Shown in pieces: positions 1 through 7,505 of a stretch of DNA of 64,000 nucleotides. The stretch spans positions 2,356,001 through 2,420,000 of the forward strand of contig NZ_CP092587.1 of NCBI RefSeq assembly GCF_023920225.1, read 5' to 3'. Each line of letters opens with the position of its first letter. Within the stretch, counting starts at the first letter, position 1. The position numbers and the translations under genes are program-made. The notes under the pieces were generated by a model. The model was not told where the DNA came from and searched no databases. It saw nothing but the letters and a program-made list of their open reading frames with translations. This DNA comes from Vibrio gazogenes. GTDB taxonomy: Bacteria; Pseudomonadota; Gammaproteobacteria; Enterobacterales; Vibrionaceae.

Positions 1-1117
1 TGTCCTGTGATGCTGAGCCCAGAGCAATCGTTCCTCTTGACCCATTTATTTTGTAGTCATGATGAAACGCTTTATGCACTGAGCTTGAAGACATCGCTGA
101 CAAAACCGCACTGTAATCGAGTCCGAATTGGACGTTCTTTCCGACGATTAAAGATGTTTTAGACGTTTCAAGAATCAAATGATCGCTGCTCGACGAGACG
201 ATGTTCATATCATCGGGAGGGTGAAGCCCGGTGATACAAACGTCCTGACGCCCCAACGCGAGAATTGCCTGTGAAACGATGCCCCGGTCGTGAAGGTTTT
301 CTTTTTCGCCAAACGCATTCGCACCTCGATGCCCCCATGGCAACGACGGTTTAATTTTGGCTTCGATGACCTCGGCAGTTAATGTGATGGCATCTGTGTA
401 TAACCCGACGATCTGATTTTGTTCGACAGGCACACAACCGAGAAAAATGGCTTCCCCGACTCGTAAGTTATTTACACGGGTGCCACCTTGATGATCCAGC
501 ACCCAATTAATTGAAGAGGAATTTCCGGCTGAAATAATGTCAAGGGTGATGCCGAATGTCGCTTCGATTCCATCAGCGAGATCAGAAAGAAGCTGCATGT
601 TTTTATCATCAGGAGCGACACCATAGCGACACGAAAAATTCGCGCCGATACCTTTGATAATAATATTGGGTAAAAGAATGACCTTTCGTATAAAGCCGAT
701 GACGTCATTCGGCATAATACCTTCTCTCAAATCCCCAAGTTCAACCATGATAATGACACCATGCTTGATATTTAACTGCTTTGCCACACGAGAAAGCTGC
801 TGAATCACTTGGAATTCAGTATTCAGAGTGATATCACAATACGCGACAACATCTGCAATTTGGCTCAACATTGGCGTACGGATTAACATTTTCGGCACTG
901 TAATTCCGCCTTGTACCATTCTTTGTATGTTTTCGACTCTGGAATCGGCCAGCATACTTGCACCAGCATCAATAAGAACGCGAGCAATGATCGGGTGACC
1001 CAAACAAGACTTTGTGACTGGGGTAACTGAAACATTTTTTAAAGCGAGTTGTTCAATAATAAGCTGGGCATTGTGATGAATTTTAAAACAATCAATGTCT
1101 AGCTTGGGGTAACTCAC
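1..1117 (-). CDS. PLP-dependent alanine/ornithine racemase-family protein (3' end outside window)
   Basis: This gene probably interconverts the L and D forms of an amino acid by a pyridoxal-phosphate mechanism. About 372 codons are visible and the reading frame runs off the left edge, so only a short C-terminal part is missing compared with family members near 380-390 residues. The N-terminal barrel has VTPVTKSCLGHP, with Lys36 the likely PLP lysine, followed by the strand motifs LADSRVEN, MVELGDLREG and IGANFSC. These resemble the YhfX and alanine/ornithine racemase group rather than the biosynthetic Alr. The start is GTG at 1117, overlapping the TGA of the upstream gene as GTGA, so the two are translationally coupled. 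The substrate is unknown. A D-amino acid (Glu, Asp, Asn) is suggested by the DgcN neighbour, and this is inference. Confidence 0.75.
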   Translation of the reverse strand, partial: MSYPKLDIDCFKIHHNAQLIIEQLALKNVSVTPVTKSCLGHPIIARVLIDAGASMLADSRVENIQRMVQGGITVPKMLIRTPMLSQIADVVAYCDITLNTEFQVIQQLSRVAKQLNIKHGVIIMVELGDLREGIMPNDVIGFIRKVILLPNIIIKGIGANFSCRYGVAPDDKNMQLLSDLADGIEATFGITLDIISAGNSSSINWVLDHQGGTRVNNLRVGEAIFLGCVPVEQNQIVGLYTDAITLTAEVIEAKIKPSLPWGHRGANAFGEKENLHDRGIVSQAILALGRQDVCITGLHPPDDMNIVSSSSDHLILETSKTSLIVGKNVQFGLDYSAVLSAMSSSSVHKAFHHDYKINGSRGTIALGSASQD

Positions 1118-2319
1118 CTTTGCTCTGCCATTTTCTTTTCCAGCCAAGGATAGGTCGATAATACCATTTGCAACAGCTGTTCTTTCGGTTGAGATAAGGG
1201 ATCAGTCACAGGTAGGCCAAGCTCAGCCGAGTAGGCACTTATTTCGGAAATAATTTCATCCGCAGACATGTCTTCATGATTTAGTGTTAACCCGATCACG
1301 GTGGTATTTGAGAACGACTCTATCAGGTTAATTTCAACGGCAGCAGAAGAGATTGGCATATCTGGGAAATCCACATGATACCTCCGTTTAGGAGCATGCT
1401 GTAAAATAACACTGGTTGGGCAACTGCCGCGCAAGATAAAAGAACTGGTAGAAAATGCAGGATGACTCAATGCTCCCTGTCCTTCAATGATGATGATGTC
1501 AGGGTTCTCGACTTCATAGGCTTTCACAATGACCGCTTCTAATTCACCGGCACAGAACTGGGAAGGCACCGCGTCTAATGCCACACAATAAGGTGCGCCT
1601 TGTATAATGCCCGTTTGCCCCGTGGCTATCATCACGACATTGAGGCCTTTATTGCTTAACTCATTGGCCAATATGGTCGCGGTCGTTCGTTTCCCCAATG
1701 CGCAGTCTGTCCCCATGACTGCAATTCTTGGGCACTTCACACTATGTATTTTTCCGCTAAATAATTGCAGGTCTTTTTTGTTTTTGGGTTTGCGAATATC
1801 AAGAATATGCACATTATTTTTTAGGCTGGCTTCACGAAAGATAGGATCGTCATTTAAAAATTCATGTACGCCATTCACAATATTCATGTTGAGCGAGATG
1901 GCGTTGAGAATAATTTGCTTTTCTCCATCGGAAAATAAACCCTGTGATGGCGCTATTCCAAAAATAAAGTAATCAGGAACAGTTTCCGCATGAATAAGGG
2001 CTTCTTCCATATTCGCTACAAGCGGAATATTATTTTTCTGACCATCAAGGACCTCACCGGTATCTAAACTGGCCAACTCACTATCGATAACCGATAAAAT
2101 ACGATAGTTGTGAGAATATCTGACCAAGCCATTGGCGGTCTTTCCGTCAACTTTGCCAAAGTTACCTTCACAATAAATAATTGCAGTGGGCGTCATCGAA
2201 CGGACTTGGTGACAAAGTGGTGTCCAAGGTGTCGAGAATATTGAATGATGGTCGATATCTGTTTCTTCAGTTCTGTTTAATTCAAAGACATTTGTTAATT
2301 TTTTAGTTGAAATTGACAT
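1114..2319 (-). CDS. dgcN: DgcN-like (DUF1611) D-amino-acid N-acetyltransferase
   Basis: Members of this DUF1611 family include DgcN, reported to N-acetylate D-glutamate as the first step of a D-Glu catabolic route in marine bacteria. The N-terminal half shows the family signature IYCEGNFGKVDGKTANG (residues 48-64) and VIDSELASLDTGEVLDG. The C-terminal half starts with a P-loop-like motif, MGTDCALGKRTT (202-213), in which Arg follows the Lys instead of Ser or Thr. This is followed by IIIEGQGALSHP. The protein has 401 residues. About 40 residues before the conserved core look like an extension, so a start near Met42 is possible. It is the first gene of a two-gene operon with the racemase, which stands where an enolase-type partner (DgcA) is usually reported. 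Function by family only. Confidence 0.75.
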   Translation of the reverse strand: MSISTKKLTNVFELNRTEETDIDHHSIFSTPWTPLCHQVRSMTPTAIIYCEGNFGKVDGKTANGLVRYSHNYRILSVIDSELASLDTGEVLDGQKNNIPLVANMEEALIHAETVPDYFIFGIAPSQGLFSDGEKQIILNAISLNMNIVNGVHEFLNDDPIFREASLKNNVHILDIRKPKNKKDLQLFSGKIHSVKCPRIAVMGTDCALGKRTTATILANELSNKGLNVVMIATGQTGIIQGAPYCVALDAVPSQFCAGELEAVIVKAYEVENPDIIIIEGQGALSHPAFSTSSFILRGSCPTSVILQHAPKRRYHVDFPDMPISSAAVEINLIESFSNTTVIGLTLNHEDMSADEIISEISAYSAELGLPVTDPLSQPKEQLLQMVLSTYPWLEKKMAEQR

Positions 2320-2535
2320 AATTAAAGCCTGACTAATGAGGCTTAGGGGGCAACTAAGGAATGCCGAGACATGCGTCTGGAAAAGAAAAGTGGTCCCTAC
2401 TAAGCAGAAGGGAGGGCTAGCACAGTATCACACCTAGCTGATTCATGTTGGATATTTTTGCAATAATCCTTGCATGACTTTTCTGCCTCGATGCGGGAGC
2501 GTGTCATGTTCCTCAACATGAAGGCACACACGCTA

Positions 2536-2798
2536 GGGGCTGTTGACCTTTCGTGATGGTTTTTGCAGCAATTTGTCGTGCATTTAGTCAAGGCAGGTCA
2601 TGTGAAGTGTAGCGATCTACATGAACCATGACCTAACGCTGGATAAATGAGCGACAAATGCTGCCCAGAGGGTTCATCTGAACGTGTCTTGCTCTTTGTT
2701 ACGGGTCATTTGCTTAGGATAGTAAGCGGCATGCCCCGCGCCGCGATCAATACCCGTTCAGATTGAACAAAATTCAACCACGAAAGGTCAACAGCCCC
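2536..2798. mobile_element. MITE-like element with 20-bp terminal inverted repeats
   Basis: The two ends are a perfect 20-bp inverted repeat. GGGGCTGTTGACCTTTCGTG occupies 2536-2555 and its reverse complement lies at 2779-2798. Both ends are flanked by TA (2534-2535 and 2799-2800), consistent with a TA target duplication. The 263-bp interior has no transposase frame. It includes an imperfect internal palindrome (2596-2634, AGGTCATG facing CATGACCT). Size, perfect ends, TA flanks and lack of coding capacity fit a miniature inverted-repeat transposable element moved in trans by an insertion sequence. The parent family is not identified: TA duplications occur in IS630/Tc1-mariner and in some IS5-group elements. 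Confidence 0.75.
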
Positions 2799-2849
2799 TA
2801 AGAATTCATTTTCAAGCCATTGCTGAAACTGCTGCTCTTGGGTGCCCAA

Positions 2850-2880
2850 GCCCTGTGAATCAAATCACAGGGCATTTCTT
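2850..2880 (+). terminator. orphan terminator-like hairpin
   Basis: GCCCTGTGA (2850-2858) and TCACAGGGC (2865-2873) form a 9-bp perfect stem with a 6-base loop, followed by ATTTCTTT on the plus strand. No plus-strand gene precedes it, so it may end an unrecognised small transcript or be the remnant of a lost gene. Confidence 0.5.
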
Positions 2881-3077
2881 TATCAGCCCAGTGGTTTGAG
2901 TCATTATATCAAGCAGGATTCAGCGCAAAAAGATCATCATATACAGCATTCATATGATGAAATACAAATTCCACTAATTTCATATAAATAAGTCAGCCAG
3001 ATCTGGCACAGGTGGATTCATATCATTTGACATGGAATATATACAATACATTGAAATAAATAAACTTGTTATCATTT

Positions 3078-3102
3078 GGTGCAAAATGTAACCGATTGCA
3101 CC
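3078..3102. promoter_or_regulatory. inverted repeat upstream of ansB, possible operator
   Basis: GGTGCAA (3078-3084) and TTGCACC (3096-3102) form a perfect 7-bp inverted repeat separated by 11 bases, centred about 118 bp before the ansB start. The geometry suits a dimeric regulator. It does not match the CRP or FNR consensus, so no regulator is named. Confidence 0.4.
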
Positions 3103-3207
3103 GAAGTAACCCAAAAAAGCCCTTTTAGTTGCGAAAAACACTGGATTTTAACGGCATGAATTATGCTGTATTGATCGTGCAGTATTTTCTATTAAAAGGA
3201 CTTTGTA

Positions 3208-4239
3208 ATGAAAAAAAGATATTTGGTTTCGGCAATCATGTTACTGACCAGCATCTCTAGTTATGCTGACAATTTACCTCATGTAACAATCTACGCCACA
3301 GGCGGAACCATTGCAGGAGCATCCGCTTCGAATGTGGACAGTACCGACTATAAAGCAGGGAGTTTAGGGGTAGATAAACTGATCCACGCAGTACCAGAGT
3401 TAAAAGGGTTTGCAGATGTGAGTGGCGTCCAAATCGCTAACGTTGGGTCTCCTGACATTGATAAAAAGACGCTCTTGAATATGGCGAAAACGATCAATGC
3501 AGATTTAGCCAAAGATACAACGCATGGCGTTGTTGTGACTCATGGTACCGATACATTAGAAGAAACGGCTTTCTTCTTAGATCTGACGGTGAACAGTAAA
3601 AAACCAGTCGTCGTCGTTGGCGCGATGAGACCGGCAACAGCCATTAGTGCTGATGGCGCGATGAATTTATATGATGCTGTCAAACTTGCCAGTGTTGATG
3701 AAGCAAATGGTCGCGGCACCATGGTTGCCATGAATGACCGGATTAGCCCGGCCTACTATGTCACAAAAACCAATACTCACGCCGTAGAAACATTCCAAGC
3801 ACCGGAAGCGGGTTATCTCGGTGGCTTTATCAGTGGGCAGCCATACTTTTATTACAAAAACACGCAACCGATGGAAAAACCACATTTTGACATCTCCAAT
3901 GTAAAAGAACTGCCAAAGGTCGATATTTTGTATAGCTATCAGGATCAGGATGATTCACTGATGAAAGCCGCGATTAAAAATGGGGCGAAAGGAATTGTCA
4001 TCGCAGGTACGGGGGATGGTTCAACACCAAGCTGGATTCAAGATGCGATTAAGGATGCAATGAAAAAAGGGATTCCTGTTGTCGTGGCAAGTCGTGTTTA
4101 TACCGGTTATGTCTCAACACATGAGAATGCGATCGGTTCGGGGTTTTATAACCCACAGAAATCAAAAGTTATTTTAGAATTAGCTTTAGCAAAAGGTGAA
4201 TCTGTCGATGAGATTCGCAAATACTTTGCAAAACTCTAA
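3208..4239 (+). CDS. ansB: L-asparaginase, type II, periplasmic
   Basis: The enzyme hydrolyses L-asparagine (and more slowly glutamine) to aspartate and ammonia in the periplasm. The 343-residue protein begins with a signal peptide (KKR, then a hydrophobic stretch ending near SSYA-DN, about residue 20). Catalytic motifs of the type II enzymes are present: YATGGTIAG with Thr34 as nucleophile, and HGTDTLEE with Thr114-Asp115. The C-terminal half has the conserved VKEL and IAGTGDG segments. Length and residues match E. coli AnsB. The start follows AAAAGGACTTTGTA, a good ribosome-binding site. It is transcribed alone, with an inverted repeat upstream and a strong terminator downstream. The dgcN-racemase pair lies in the opposite direction across the MITE, so a shared amino-acid scavenging role is possible but not shown. 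Confidence 0.95.
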   Translation: MKKRYLVSAIMLLTSISSYADNLPHVTIYATGGTIAGASASNVDSTDYKAGSLGVDKLIHAVPELKGFADVSGVQIANVGSPDIDKKTLLNMAKTINADLAKDTTHGVVVTHGTDTLEETAFFLDLTVNSKKPVVVVGAMRPATAISADGAMNLYDAVKLASVDEANGRGTMVAMNDRISPAYYVTKTNTHAVETFQAPEAGYLGGFISGQPYFYYKNTQPMEKPHFDISNVKELPKVDILYSYQDQDDSLMKAAIKNGAKGIVIAGTGDGSTPSWIQDAIKDAMKKGIPVVVASRVYTGYVSTHENAIGSGFYNPQKSKVILELALAKGESVDEIRKYFAKL

Positions 4240-4318
4240 AAATCACAGCAAGCCTTTGATTGATATAGTATAAAAATTTGGGTAAACGGATGAGTTTCAT
4301 TTACCCTTTTTGTCACAC

Positions 4319-4353
4319 AAAAAATGCCACTGGGTCAATCAGTGGCATTTTTC
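4319..4353. terminator. bidirectional terminator between ansB and the transporter operon
   Basis: AAAATGCCACTG (4321-4332) pairs perfectly with CAGTGGCATTTT (4340-4351) around a 7-base loop, with A-rich and T-rich flanks on the two sides. It can end both the plus-strand ansB transcript and the minus-strand operon whose last stop is at 4427. Confidence 0.9.
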
Positions 4354-4426
4354 TTTGTTCGAAAGGCCTATCAATCGCAGCAATCAGCCCACAGGCTGAT
4401 AACTACGATTAATTCATTTCATCTTG

Positions 4427-5914
4427 CTATTGCCTGAAAGATTTCAGGATCGAGCGAATTTGAATTAATACCACTACAGCAAAGCAAGTCGCGAGTACCA
4501 TTGAAACCGGGCGCTCAACGAAAGCCAGCGGATTCCCATCTGATTTAATCAGTGACGAAAGCAAATTTTTCTCTAGCATCGGCCCCAGAATCATCCCCAA
4601 GATAATTGGAGAAATTGGATACTGTGCACGTTGAAGCAAATACCCGACAACACCCATACCTAGCATCACGACAATTGAAGATAACGAGTTATTAATCGCA
4701 AAAGAACCGACGGTGCTGAAAATAATAATAATCGGATACAAAATCGCTTTATCAATAAATATCACACGCTTGATAAAGTTAACCACAATGGTCGCTAATG
4801 GGAGCAGCATCAAATTCGCAATGAAAAACAGTATAAATACCGCATAAAGTTTCTCCGGATGGAACAAAAACAGTGTCGGCCCGGGGTTCATATCCTTCAT
4901 ATACAAGACACCGATAATAATCGCGGCTGCGGAATCACCCGGAATACCAAATACCAGCGATGGAATCCAGCTACCGGCTAAGCTCGCATTATTACTCGAT
5001 GACGCATCAATAATGGCTTCTTCAGAGCCTTTACCGTACTTCTCCGGGTTTTTGGAAAACTTCTGTGACAGTGCATAAGCGATCCATGCCGCAATATCAG
5101 CGCCGGCTCCCGGCAACGCGCCAATCAGCGTTCCCAAGATGCTGCTACGACCAATATTCAACTTATAGCGCCACATCGTTTTCGGAATGCCCTTAAACAG
5201 ATTAAAACTCGACTGAGTCGGGATCACATCTTGTTTTTTACTGACAATCCGATCAGCGTAGTATTCAATCGCTCCGGAAATGGCAAACAGGCCGATCATC
5301 GCAGGAATGAAGCTAATCCCCTGCAACATACTCACCTGCCCGAACGTAAAGCGTGGCACACCAGTAATCTGATCGTAACCGACACAGGCAAGGAGCAAAC
5401 CAAAACATAACGTCATCATGCCTTTGACAGGTTGATTGCCCACCACTAATGTGGCACAGGTCAGCCCCAGCAGCGAGAGCCACGTATATTCATAAGAGCT
5501 AAATTTTAATGCGAACCGTGCCAAAGCCGGTGCTGCGAACATCAGGATAAGAGCACCGATGACACCACCAATAACCGAACTGGTGAGACCAATACCGAGC
5601 ACTCGATTTAATTTACCCTGTTTCACCAGCTCATTTGAGTCTGCAACATAAGCGGCTGAAGCTGGCGTCCCGGGGATTCTCAGCAATGCTCCCGGAATAT
5701 CACCGGCATAAATGGATGATGCTCCGATAGAAATCATCAGCGCCAGTGCCGGAATCGGATCCATGAAGAAAGTAAATGGCACCATCAGCGCCACTGCCAT
5801 GGTAGCGGTCAGTCCCGGAATTGATCCAACGATAAGGCCGAACAACCCGGCAGCTATCACCGCCAGAATCGCGCTCATATCGATATACTGAAATGCTTCG
5901 ACTAAAACAGACAT
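4427..5914 (-). CDS. tripartite tricarboxylate transporter, large membrane subunit (TctA family)
   Basis: This is the large integral-membrane subunit (about 12 helices) of a secondary transporter that works with a periplasmic binding protein. Family signatures are GLIVGSIPGLTATMAVALMVP near the N-terminus, DIPGALLRIPGTPASA, GALPGAGADIAAWIAY and the mid-protein GIPGDSAAAIIIG. The length of 495 residues is typical. The ATG at 5914 is chosen over an in-frame GTG two codons upstream, because AGGAG lies five bases before that ATG. It is the last gene of the operon and follows the TctB-like subunit directly. The substrate cannot be read from sequence. The operon also encodes an aldolase-family enzyme and a sugar-kinase-like regulator, so an organic or sugar acid is likely. 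Confidence 0.9.
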   Translation of the reverse strand: MSVLVEAFQYIDMSAILAVIAAGLFGLIVGSIPGLTATMAVALMVPFTFFMDPIPALALMISIGASSIYAGDIPGALLRIPGTPASAAYVADSNELVKQGKLNRVLGIGLTSSVIGGVIGALILMFAAPALARFALKFSSYEYTWLSLLGLTCATLVVGNQPVKGMMTLCFGLLLACVGYDQITGVPRFTFGQVSMLQGISFIPAMIGLFAISGAIEYYADRIVSKKQDVIPTQSSFNLFKGIPKTMWRYKLNIGRSSILGTLIGALPGAGADIAAWIAYALSQKFSKNPEKYGKGSEEAIIDASSSNNASLAGSWIPSLVFGIPGDSAAAIIIGVLYMKDMNPGPTLFLFHPEKLYAVFILFFIANLMLLPLATIVVNFIKRVIFIDKAILYPIIIIFSTVGSFAINNSLSSIVVMLGMGVVGYLLQRAQYPISPIILGMILGPMLEKNLLSSLIKSDGNPLAFVERPVSMVLATCFAVVVLIQIRSILKSFRQ

Positions 5915-5922
5915 ATTCACTC

Positions 5923-6360
5923 CTATGACCAGAAACCTTCAGGCAATGCGACCATCAGGATATGCCCAAAAACATAATAAATAACCCCTGCTGACAAAAC
6001 CGAAAAGACCATATTCATGAATATTTTCTGAGGGTTACGTAAACTCATCAGGCCAAACAACAACCCTGTCGCACAAATCAGAAAACCCAGATAAGAAATT
6101 AAAAAGGTAAATAATCCAATTGATACGATAATCAGCAGTAACGCGCGAACTTCAACAGCCGTCAGCTGTAATTTTTCCGGTCGCTGGCGCAGGTGAATTA
6201 CGGCATCCAGTACGGTAAACAGTAACAAAAAAGCACTGAGAATGGTTGGCATATATCCCGCGCCGTAAGCACCGATACCACCATATTGATGGATACTGGT
6301 AATGAGTATAAGCAGTGAAAAAACCCCAAGAATAAATTGGGAAAGAGGTAATGAACGCAT
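5923..6360 (-). CDS. tripartite tricarboxylate transporter, small membrane subunit (TctB family)
   Basis: A 145-residue protein with four hydrophobic segments, as expected for the small TctB subunit of unknown precise role in TTT transporters. The start chosen is the ATG at 6360, preceded by GTAGGT; the open frame extends 15 codons further but without a ribosome-binding site. The protein begins MRSLPLSQFILGVF and continues with GIGAYGAGYMPTIL, a motif common in TctB proteins. It lies between the binding protein and TctA, ending 8 bases before the TctA start. Confidence 0.85.
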   Translation of the reverse strand: MRSLPLSQFILGVFSLLILITSIHQYGGIGAYGAGYMPTILSAFLLLFTVLDAVIHLRQRPEKLQLTAVEVRALLLIIVSIGLFTFLISYLGFLICATGLLFGLMSLRNPQKIFMNMVFSVLSAGVIYYVFGHILMVALPEGFWS

Positions 6361-6446
6361 AAGATACCTACGTTTTTCTGAGAGCCTATATTGATTACAC
6401 ATCACAACAGGCTAAATGTCCGGGCGGAAACCGCAGCCTCCGCCCC

Positions 6447-6491
6447 TATGGTTACTTCAACTATGATTACTTCAACTATAGTTACTTCAGC
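6447..6491. repeat. three tandem 15-bp copies at the end of the TctC gene
   Basis: Units TATGGTTACTTCAAC (6447-6461), TATGATTACTTCAAC (6462-6476) and TATAGTTACTTCAGC (6477-6491) are adjacent. The third copy contains the stop codon of the TctC-like gene. Because 15 is a multiple of three, each copy repeats in-frame stop codons after the real one. It looks like slippage or local duplication of the gene end. Confidence 0.85.
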
Positions 6492-7435
6492 TTATTAATG
6501 AGTTTTCCGTATTTCTCATCTTCTGATTTCATAAACTTCCCTAAATCATCACCGTACAATGGGTACACTTCAAACCCTTGCTTAGTCGCAAAGTTCTGGA
6601 GTTTTCCTTCTTTAAATACGGCTTTCATCGTGGCAATGAGTTTTTCCTGAACCTCGTGAGGAATGCCGGCCGGTGTCACTAAAGCATTCCACGTTGAGAA
6701 ACTATATTTATACGGTGTAGCCTGCTGGAAGACCGGAATATCTTTGTACAGCCCGGTATTTGTTTCAGCCATTGTGGCTAAGTTTTTGACCATACCGGCT
6801 TCGACCATACTTTTCGCTTCTCCCGGAGAAGAGGTCGTAAAGTCGATCCCACCGGATACCAGTTCCATCAACGCAGAACTTGAACCTTCAGAAGGCACAT
6901 AGGTAACGGAGTCAGTCGGAACGCCCATCGCATCGAGCATCCCAATCAGATTCAAATGCCAACCTGAATTCAGCCCGCTGCCGGAGGCTTTCAATTTACC
7001 CGGATGTTGCTTGATGTAATCCGTCAATTGATTCACATCTTTAAATTGGGAACTGGTTGCAACCTGAATCCCCCCCAAGTTCACGGCTAATCGGGTGATC
7101 GGTGTATAGTTCTGATAGTTCAGATCGGTCATCCCTTGATGGTGCATCATGGCGATTTCAACCGTTGCAACACCCAGTGTGTAACCGTCAGGTTTCGCCT
7201 TGGCCATCGCATCATGCCCGACAACACCAGCACCACCCGTGCGGTTCACGACGTTGACATTGACACCGAGTTGCTCTTGCAACCCTTCTGCAACTAAACG
7301 GGCGACGGTATCGGTGTTACCACCGGCCCCCCATGGAACGATAATTTTAATGGGTTTCTCCGGCCACGCTGCCATGGCACTGGTTGAAGCCAATAGCGCT
7401 GCGGTAATCAGACTGAGTTGTAGGGGATGTTTCAT
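6482..7435 (-). CDS. TTT-family periplasmic substrate-binding protein (TctC/Bug type)
   Basis: A 317-residue extracytoplasmic binding receptor that delivers a solute to the TctAB membrane subunits. The N-terminus is a clear signal peptide (MKHPLQLSLITAALLAS, cleavage near AMA-AWP). The mature start WPEKPIKIIVPWGAGGNTD is the hallmark of Bug/TctC proteins. Later elements are VVNRTGGAGVVGHDAMAKA and KPDGYTLG. AGGAG stands 7 bases before the ATG. Bug proteins usually bind carboxylates through the two beta-strand loops near these motifs, but the specific ligand is not predictable here. It follows the aldolase-family gene after an intergenic hairpin and a short direct repeat. Confidence 0.92.
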   Translation of the reverse strand: MKHPLQLSLITAALLASTSAMAAWPEKPIKIIVPWGAGGNTDTVARLVAEGLQEQLGVNVNVVNRTGGAGVVGHDAMAKAKPDGYTLGVATVEIAMMHHQGMTDLNYQNYTPITRLAVNLGGIQVATSSQFKDVNQLTDYIKQHPGKLKASGSGLNSGWHLNLIGMLDAMGVPTDSVTYVPSEGSSSALMELVSGGIDFTTSSPGEAKSMVEAGMVKNLATMAETNTGLYKDIPVFQQATPYKYSFSTWNALVTPAGIPHEVQEKLIATMKAVFKEGKLQNFATKQGFEVYPLYGDDLGKFMKSEDEKYGKLINKLK

Positions 7436-7462
7436 GTTGGCGCTCCTGTCATATTATTTATT

Positions 7463-7505
7463 GGTTCAGGTAAGGTTCAGGTAAAAGTCGCTCTATAGGC
7501 GACTT
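7463..7505 (-). promoter_or_regulatory. intra-operon hairpin plus 11-bp tandem repeat before the TctC gene
   Basis: On the minus strand the stop of the aldolase-family gene is embedded in a stem: AAGTCGC (7499-7505 as read on minus) pairs with GCGACTT (7485-7491), then a short T run. Immediately after it come two adjacent copies of TTACCTGAACC (7463-7484). The hairpin could lower read-through or stabilise mRNA ends, giving different levels of binding protein and enzyme. Role inferred from position only. Confidence 0.45.

Larger units (their letters stand above)
2320..3207. other. gene-free region between dgcN and ansB
   Basis: This 888-bp stretch carries no convincing gene. It holds the upstream region of dgcN (minus strand), a MITE-like element (2536-2798), an orphan terminator-like hairpin (2850-2880), a 12-bp perfect palindrome GCCAGATCTGGC (2996-3007), and the ansB control region with an inverted repeat at 3078-3102. 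A 63-codon open frame at 2400-2591 runs into the MITE end and has no recognisable product. Confidence 0.7.

Noticed and set aside
2400..2591. 63-codon open frame upstream of dgcN
   Set aside because: It begins inside the MITE, has no ribosome-binding site and a Cys/His-rich composition without a known family.
4383..4400. ATCAGCC/GGCTGAT hairpin after the TctA gene
   Set aside because: Short stem without a T run, and a much better terminator lies 30 bp further at 4321-4351.
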